DNA from: an uncultured Phaeodactylibacter sp.
GTDB lineage: Bacteria > Bacteroidota > Bacteroidia > Chitinophagales > Saprospiraceae
Length of the DNA stretch: 5,876 nucleotides
Direction of reading: 5' to 3'
Assembly: GCA_913062745.1 (NCBI GenBank)
Contig: CAJXXJ010000269.1
Coordinates: 1-5,876 of the forward strand
Part shown: positions 1 through 3,434 of the stretch, piece after piece
How positions within the stretch are numbered: position 1 is the stretch's first letter
How the letters are laid out: each line of letters starts with the position of its first letter
Program-made: the position numbers and the translations under genes
The notes under the pieces: generated by a model
Database searches by the model: none
Told to the model about the DNA's origin: nothing
What the model saw: only the letters and a program-made list of their open reading frames with translations

Positions 1-76
1 ATATTACTGGCATCATTTCCAATCCATATTCCGGTCGTGTCACTAGGAAGAGCATTTTGGCCGGTGATATCATAGC
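1..76. other. Unassigned left flank of the insertion sequence
   Basis: This short stretch lies between the window edge and the insertion sequence. It is open in more than one frame: a minus-strand reading gives YDITGQNALPSDTTGIWIG and a plus-strand reading gives NPYSGRVTRKSILAGDIIA. It is too short to choose between them or to name a product. The minus reading, rich in Gly, Asn, Asp and Thr, faintly recalls repetitive surface or fibre proteins, but that is only an impression. It may be the end of a gene cut by the insertion sequence. No matching continuation was found on the right side of the element. Confidence 0.25.
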
Positions 77-94
77 CAGCGATTCTCGCTTTAG
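77..94 (+). repeat. Terminal inverted repeat, right end relative to the transposase
   Basis: CAGCGATTCTCGCTTTAG is the exact reverse complement of 1431-1448. It lies downstream of the transposase stop codon. The flanking base outside it does not pair, so position 77 is the best estimate of the element's edge. Confidence 0.9.
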
Positions 95-112
95 TAATAT
101 TAAACACGAAAT

Positions 113-1387
113 CTATTCAAGCAAAGGGTAGTCAATTTGCTGCTCCTTTGCGATGAAACGATAAATAGCGTTCATTGACACTGCGGGGATCAGATCAAAG
201 ACCTGGCGGATCTTCTCCCAGAGGTTTTTCTTGGTCTGGCAAACTTGCCATGCCACTTGAAAAGCCTTGTCTTTTGCTTGGGTGACCTGGTCCACCAAGA
301 ATGCCAGTAACATTAGCAGGGCGAAATTGGTAGCCAGATATTTTTTGCCATGTCCGTAGTTGTGTTCCATGTGGTAGCCTTGATTTTTCAAGGTATTGAA
401 GGTTTCATTCTCAATCTTCCACCGGGCTCTGCCCACGGCTACTAGTTCTTTGGCATTGTCCTCATCCACCGGGATATCGGTAATCCAACTACTTTTGTAG
501 AGGGTTTTCCCACTCTTTATCTCCGTTTGTTCATACTCCAAATAGTTGACATGGATATCCTGGTGCTGCCCATTTAGGATCAAAGAGTTGGCATATCGGA
601 CCTGGCTCCGGGTTTTACCATTGGACCAGGTAAACTGCTTCAACTTGTTTTGCTCGGCCAACCGTCTGGCCTGTACCAAAACATAGCCCTCTTTAATGGT
701 GATCAGAAAACTGGCTTCGGCTTGCTGGATCAATTGGATGAACGGGCCAGTGCTATACAGTGCATCTGCTACAAACAGCAACTTGTCTTCAGGCAGCATT
801 TGCCGCACTTTGGGGACAAGCCGTTTAGCAGCATTCTGCTCACAATCATTTTTGGTGGCTCCATCCTGGCGCACTATTGCTTCTCCTGCTATCGGAAAAA
901 CTTCTTTGTGGTTGGGATGGGTTTGTACGGCTCCCAATAATTGGTGGTAGTACTGTTCCTGCCCATTGCGGAGCTTCTTTACCAGGCAATGCGGGCAAGA
1001 CTTTTTGCTGGAACAATAATGTTGGGTGCCGTCAATGCTTATGGCAACGTAACCGCCCAGAACCTGGCGTCCCTTCCAGAAGCTTTTTTGCCGCACATGG
1101 CTTAGGGGGAGGTTAAATACTTCCTGGATCTGCGAGGGGTGGACGCCATCAATACTTTCACGCATAGCCGTATCCCCTGGTATTCGCTCTAAGCCAAAGA
1201 TGCGTTTGAGGTTTTCCTGGCGCTGTCCAAAGCGCTGCCGGAATATCAACAAAGAAGGGTCCTTTAAGCTAAACATAGCGAAGGCTCCTTTCAGGCTGTC
1301 GCTCAAATAGTAACTGCTGTTGGTAGCTCGGTGGTCTTTGATCTTGGCGAATTGATCGCCTACCTGCCTTATCAATTGGTCAATCAT
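113..1387 (-). CDS. DDE transposase of an IS4-like insertion sequence
   Basis: This 424-residue protein should cut and join the inverted repeats at 77-94 and 1431-1448 to move the element. The catalytic fold is recognisable. The first Asp is D119 in the motif SIDGTQHY, the second is D208 in FVADALYSTG, and the Glu is E326 (or E328) in the segment RARWKIENETFNTLKNQGYH, which resembles the C-terminal signature of DDE_Tnp_1 enzymes. A CPHC pair (C131, C134) after the first catalytic Asp, plus a conserved-looking QDGATKNDCEQNAAKRL block (174-190), fit a subgroup often annotated simply as IS4-family or unclassified transposases. The length is normal and there is no frameshift, so the gene looks functional. 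The start at 1387 is the first Met in the frame and lies within a hairpin, which suggests low translation from read-through transcripts. Its codon and base use are more AT-rich than the genes to the right, consistent with transfer. Subfamily assignment is uncertain. Confidence 0.9.
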   Translation of the reverse strand: MIDQLIRQVGDQFAKIKDHRATNSSYYLSDSLKGAFAMFSLKDPSLLIFRQRFGQRQENLKRIFGLERIPGDTAMRESIDGVHPSQIQEVFNLPLSHVRQKSFWKGRQVLGGYVAISIDGTQHYCSSKKSCPHCLVKKLRNGQEQYYHQLLGAVQTHPNHKEVFPIAGEAIVRQDGATKNDCEQNAAKRLVPKVRQMLPEDKLLFVADALYSTGPFIQLIQQAEASFLITIKEGYVLVQARRLAEQNKLKQFTWSNGKTRSQVRYANSLILNGQHQDIHVNYLEYEQTEIKSGKTLYKSSWITDIPVDEDNAKELVAVGRARWKIENETFNTLKNQGYHMEHNYGHGKKYLATNFALLMLLAFLVDQVTQAKDKAFQVAWQVCQTKKNLWEKIRQVFDLIPAVSMNAIYRFIAKEQQIDYPLLE

Positions 1388-1403
1388 TCAACTTTTTGAA
1401 TGA
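1384..1403 (-). promoter_or_regulatory. Hairpin covering the transposase start codon
   Basis: Positions 1384-1391 (TCATTCAA) and 1396-1403 (TTGAATGA) are perfect 8-bp complements with a 4-base loop. In the minus-strand mRNA the AUG start codon is in the 3' arm of the stem. A transcript entering from outside would form the whole hairpin and hide the start codon. Mechanisms of this kind limit transposase production in other insertion sequences (IS10 and IS50 are known cases), but the function here is inferred from position alone. Confidence 0.5.
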
Positions 1404-1411
1404 AATTTACG

Positions 1412-1427
1412 CTTTTATACTTTTATA
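1412..1427 (-). promoter_or_regulatory. Tandem TATAAAAG octamer in the subterminal region
   Basis: The minus strand reads TATAAAAG twice in immediate succession, between the terminal repeat and the transposase start. An AT-rich tandem here could hold the transposase promoter's -10 region or be a subterminal transposase binding site. No matching -35 or Bacteroidota-type -33 element could be assigned, so the role stays open. Confidence 0.35.
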
Positions 1428-1430
1428 TCG

Positions 1431-1448
1431 CTAAAGCGAGAATCGCTG
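1431..1448 (-). repeat. Terminal inverted repeat, left end relative to the transposase
   Basis: CTAAAGCGAGAATCGCTG is the exact reverse complement of 77-94. It lies upstream of the transposase start codon and is followed on the inner side by a tandem octamer and a hairpin that may control expression. Confidence 0.9.
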
Positions 1449-1476
1449 CAGGGAAGCGTTACCTATTTTAAATTGA

Positions 1477-1692
1477 TATCAGGTTAAAGAAAACTGCCAT
1501 GAATCCGAATCATTCGTACTGACGTCTATCTTTTTACTCTTATTTTCAGCGACAATATCGCCAGTGATGATAGGAGGTATCGCTGTTGGAGGTGTGATCG
1601 TGCTTGCATTTGTATGGAAGAAAGTTCGCCCCGTAATCATTAATAAATACCACCACCTCGCATCTCACGCTCATAAAGCCTTTCTTCTCTAA
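1477..1692 (+). pseudogene. Start-less open frame for a small membrane peptide, probably a remnant
   Basis: After an in-frame TGA at 1474, the frame is open for 71 codons to a TAA at 1690. The conceptual peptide starts YQVKENCHESESFVLTSIF, has one or two hydrophobic stretches (LTSIFLLLFSATI and PVMIGGIAVGGVIVLAFVW), then a basic tail (KKVRP and a His-rich KYHHLASHAHK) ending at the stop. There is no ATG until position 1567, which would leave 41 residues and has no good ribosome binding site. The hydrophobic-then-basic order is typical of a single-pass inner-membrane segment. Its place just outside the insertion sequence and its AT-rich composition suggest a gene fragment left after insertion or deletion, but it could be a small intact peptide with a non-standard start. 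I do not recognise a family. The rest of 1449-1794 shows no further gene, RNA or clear promoter. Confidence 0.35.
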
Positions 1693-1794
1693 TAAAATTG
1701 TCAAACGTCCCCGCACCGTCCCGCGTTGCTGAACCTGCCTGTGGCTGGCCCGTTCCCCAGGTGGTTATTTCGCCGGAACTGAACGCATAAAGCT

Positions 1795-2697
1795 ATGAAA
1801 ACCATTACCCTCCTCGACGGTGGGCTGGGGCAGGAGATTCAAAAGCGGTCTGGCCGCCCTGCCCACCCGTTGTGGTCTGCCAAAGTGATGATGGAGCAGC
1901 CGGAAGTGGTGCAGGACGTACATCAGGACTTCATCAGGGCGGGCGCCCGCATTATTACAGCCAACAATTACACCGTTACGCCCTCGCGGCTGCAGCGGGA
2001 TGGCGAGCCCGGATGGCTGCAGCCGATGCACCGGATGGCGCTCGATATTGCGCAGGCAGCGGCGGCCGGACAGAAAGACGTACAGATTGCGGGCTGCCTG
2101 CCGCCTCTCGTGGGCAGCTACACTACCGACAGCCGGAGTTTTGAAGATATCCGGCGGGAATACGAATTGCTCGTCGCTCTGCAGGCCGGTCAGGTTAGTC
2201 TGTTTCTGGCGGAGACCATCCCTTCGGTGCGGGAAGGGCGCGCTGCGGTGCAGGCTGCGAAGGCATCAGGCAAGCCGGTGTTGCTCAGCTTTTCGCTTTC
2301 TGATAAGGTGCCGGGGGGGCTGCGTTCCGGAGCGTCCGTTTCTGCAGCATTGCGTATGGCGGAAGAAGAGGGGCCGGATGCGCTCTTGTTCAACTGCTCT
2401 TGTCCGGAGGCTATTACGGAGGGCATGGCCTACGTGCGCAGGCAACAGAATTTGCCCTACGGCGGCTATGCTAATGCGTTCACTTCGGTGGATGCGCTAC
2501 AGCCGGGCGGCACAGTGGATGCGCTGCAGGCGCGCACGGACCTGGGTGCGAAAGCTTACGCTAAACACGCAATGCGGTGGGTCCGGGATGGCGCGACTAT
2601 CGTTGGCGGATGCTGCGAGGTGGGGCCTGGGCATATCGCCTGGCTGCGGGATGAGCTGCGGGGGGCGGGCTATGTGCCGGGTGGTTTTTTGGCTTGA
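1795..2697 (+). CDS. mmuM: Homocysteine S-methyltransferase (MmuM family)
   Basis: This 300-residue enzyme should transfer a methyl group to L-homocysteine to make methionine, most likely from S-methylmethionine or S-adenosylmethionine, in the cytoplasm. The assignment rests on the S-methyl-trans (PF02574) pattern: N-terminal LLDGGLGQEI (6-15), the AGARIITANNYTVTPSRL block (49-66), and the three zinc-binding cysteines C201 in LFNCS and C273-C274 in VGGCCEVGP. The length is close to the E. coli enzyme (about 310 residues), so it looks complete. The start at 1795 gives the expected N terminus; there is no purine-rich ribosome binding site, as is common in Bacteroidota. No sulfur-metabolism or transporter neighbour is visible, so the methyl donor cannot be inferred from context. 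It is convergent with the nucleotidase gene. GC-rich codon use matches the nucleotidase and differs from the insertion-sequence side. The family is clear; the exact donor and the symbol are less certain. Confidence 0.9.
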   Translation: MKTITLLDGGLGQEIQKRSGRPAHPLWSAKVMMEQPEVVQDVHQDFIRAGARIITANNYTVTPSRLQRDGEPGWLQPMHRMALDIAQAAAAGQKDVQIAGCLPPLVGSYTTDSRSFEDIRREYELLVALQAGQVSLFLAETIPSVREGRAAVQAAKASGKPVLLSFSLSDKVPGGLRSGASVSAALRMAEEEGPDALLFNCSCPEAITEGMAYVRRQQNLPYGGYANAFTSVDALQPGGTVDALQARTDLGAKAYAKHAMRWVRDGATIVGGCCEVGPGHIAWLRDELRGAGYVPGGFLA

Positions 2698-2793
2698 TAT
2701 TTCCGCACCTGCGGCGCTCCTGTTTGTTTTTGCAGGCTATGCTACCAACATTAGCGGGCCGCTGGCCCTTGCCGGGGCACCACCCGCGGGGCT
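2696..2793 (+). repeat. Direct repeat, copy 1
   Basis: This segment begins within the stop codon of the methyltransferase gene and aligns with 3234-3332 at an offset of 538, with one single-base gap near the end. The shared 17-base core AGCGGGCCGCTGGCCCT is at 2753-2769. Read in the frame starting at 2741, the core encodes ATNISGPLALAG in both copies, and every base difference there is at a third codon position. It has the look of a dispersed intergenic repeat. Confidence 0.65.
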
Positions 2794-2953
2794 GTCTCCG
2801 GGCAACTTGGAGCCCGGTGTCCTTAGGTCACTCAAAACTTTTACGCCAAAGCCACGAAGCCCAAACCCAAGAGCAACGCTCACCGCTTAATCCGGATCCG
2901 CAGCCTACATACACCAAGCTGAACGCATTCCCGGCATTGTAGCGTTTAGTGGA

Positions 2954-3133
2954 GGGAGGGCGTTAGCGGCGGCCCGTAGGAACAAAGCGCAGCGGCGTGA
3001 CGGAGGGAAACGATACACTGTATGAGCGAACTGCACTCCAGGCACTACAGAAAACGCCTTGTAACCTACAGCAACGGTGCAAAACACCTCACCCATGCGC
3101 GAGTTTGTAGGGTTTAGCCGCTAACGCCCTCCC
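2954..3133. repeat. Element bounded by perfect 17-bp inverted repeats
   Basis: GGGAGGGCGTTAGCGGC at 2954-2970 is the exact reverse complement of 3117-3133. Pairing continues weakly and with gaps into the interior: CCC..TA..CAAA..GCGC on one side is matched by the complement of GCGCGAGTTTGTAGGG on the other. The interior is about 146 bases and encodes nothing recognisable. It could be a MITE-like non-autonomous element, a dispersed palindromic repeat, or a structured RNA. No target duplication is evident, although AGCGTT occurs as a direct repeat just outside the arms (2941-2946 and 3136-3141). Confidence 0.55.
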
Positions 3134-3169
3134 GGAGCGTTAAGAACGATACACAGCCTAGCGCTTTTG

Positions 3170-3198
3170 GTTACTTTTGCCGCGATGGGAAAAGTGAC
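3170..3198. repeat. Hairpin with a GTTACTTTTGCC arm
   Basis: GTTACTTTTGCC (3170-3181) pairs with 3187-3198 around a 5-base loop, with one G-T wobble and one mismatch. The left arm includes TACTTTTGC, which also fits the Bacteroidota -7 promoter consensus TAnnTTTG, but no TTTG element lies at the usual -33 distance and no gene follows. A palindromic intergenic repeat unit is more likely than a promoter. Confidence 0.45.
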
Positions 3199-3233
3199 AT
3201 GTAAGAGCTGCATGCCCCTGCTCGCAGAAGCTC

Positions 3234-3332
3234 CACATTACCTCACCTACGGCGCTCTACACCAATTTTGGCCTTACAGCCACTAACATCAGCGGGCCGC
3301 TGGCCCTCGCCGGTGGGATCACCCGTGGAGCT
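3234..3332 (+). repeat. Direct repeat, copy 2
   Basis: This is the second copy of the repeat at 2696-2793. Core identity is AGCGGGCCGCTGGCCCT at 3291-3307. Outside the core the copies are diverged, especially over 3258-3278, but the spacing is conserved. It has no start codon in the conserved frame, which opens after a TGA at 3195. Confidence 0.65.
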
Positions 3333-3353
3333 ACCGCCCGGCCACACACCACC

Positions 3354-3393
3354 AAAAAAAGAGGCCGGGCACACCAACACGATGCACCCGGCC
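3354..3393 (-). terminator. Rho-independent terminator of the nucleotidase gene
   Basis: On the minus strand, GGCCGGG and CCCGGCC (plus positions 3387-3393 and 3363-3369) form a perfect 7-bp stem that can extend inward with wobble pairs. It is followed by TC and a run of seven T (plus 3354-3360). It lies about 40 bases after the nucleotidase stop codon and faces the right way. Confidence 0.8.
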
Positions 3394-3434
3394 CCAATTA
3401 TACCCGCCTCAAAAAGGCCGGCAAAAAAGAAAAA

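Larger units (their letters stand above)
77..1448 (-). mobile_element. Complete insertion sequence with one DDE transposase gene
   Basis: The element is 1372 bp and contains a single transposase gene read from right to left. Its ends are a perfect 18-bp inverted repeat (77-94 and 1431-1448, CAGCGATTCTCGCTTTAG and its complement). The match continues inward with three mismatches, giving 25 of 28 paired positions. Only 18 bp lie between the 18-bp repeat and the transposase stop codon on the left. On the right, 43 bp lie between the start codon and the repeat. No target-site duplication is visible directly outside the ends: the left flank ends CATAGC and the right flank begins CAGGGA. The size, the ends and an intact gene indicate a recently active element. 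The family is probably within the broad IS4/IS5-type DDE group, but I cannot assign the subgroup. Confidence 0.9.
2698..3434. other. Convergent intergenic region made of repeats and hairpins
   Basis: No gene is supported in these 737 bases between two converging genes. Contents from left to right: direct repeat copy 1; a small hairpin at 2798-2817 (CCGGGC paired with GCCCGG, 8-base loop, no T-run, so not a convincing terminator); an element bounded by 17-bp inverted repeats; a 10-base direct repeat AACGATACAC at 3009-3018 and 3145-3154; a strong hairpin at 3170-3198; direct repeat copy 2; and the nucleotidase terminator. No terminator with a T-run was found for the methyltransferase gene. Confidence 0.6.

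Noticed and set aside
650..1116. Plus-strand frames opposite the transposase
   Set aside because: Shadows of an intact transposase gene; no independent support.
65..1481. TGATATCA at 65-72 and 1474-1481 as a target-site duplication
   Set aside because: The copies lie 4 and 25 bases from the element's ends, so they do not abut it; a palindromic 8-mer near both ends is better explained by chance.
2000..2890. Plus-strand frame of 296 codons overlapping the methyltransferase gene
   Set aside because: It is an out-of-frame shadow rich in Arg, Cys and Trp. Only its last part, which covers the direct repeat, is of interest, and that is reported separately.
3013..3023. ATACACTGTAT palindrome as an operator
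   Set aside because: Only 5-bp arms, no gene or promoter downstream, and it lies inside the repeat element.
2905..3096. Minus-strand frame of 63 codons across the left arm of the inverted-repeat element
   Set aside because: No domain, no ribosome binding site and an amino acid mix typical of chance translation; it may reflect translation of a dispersed repeat. Not strong enough to call a gene.
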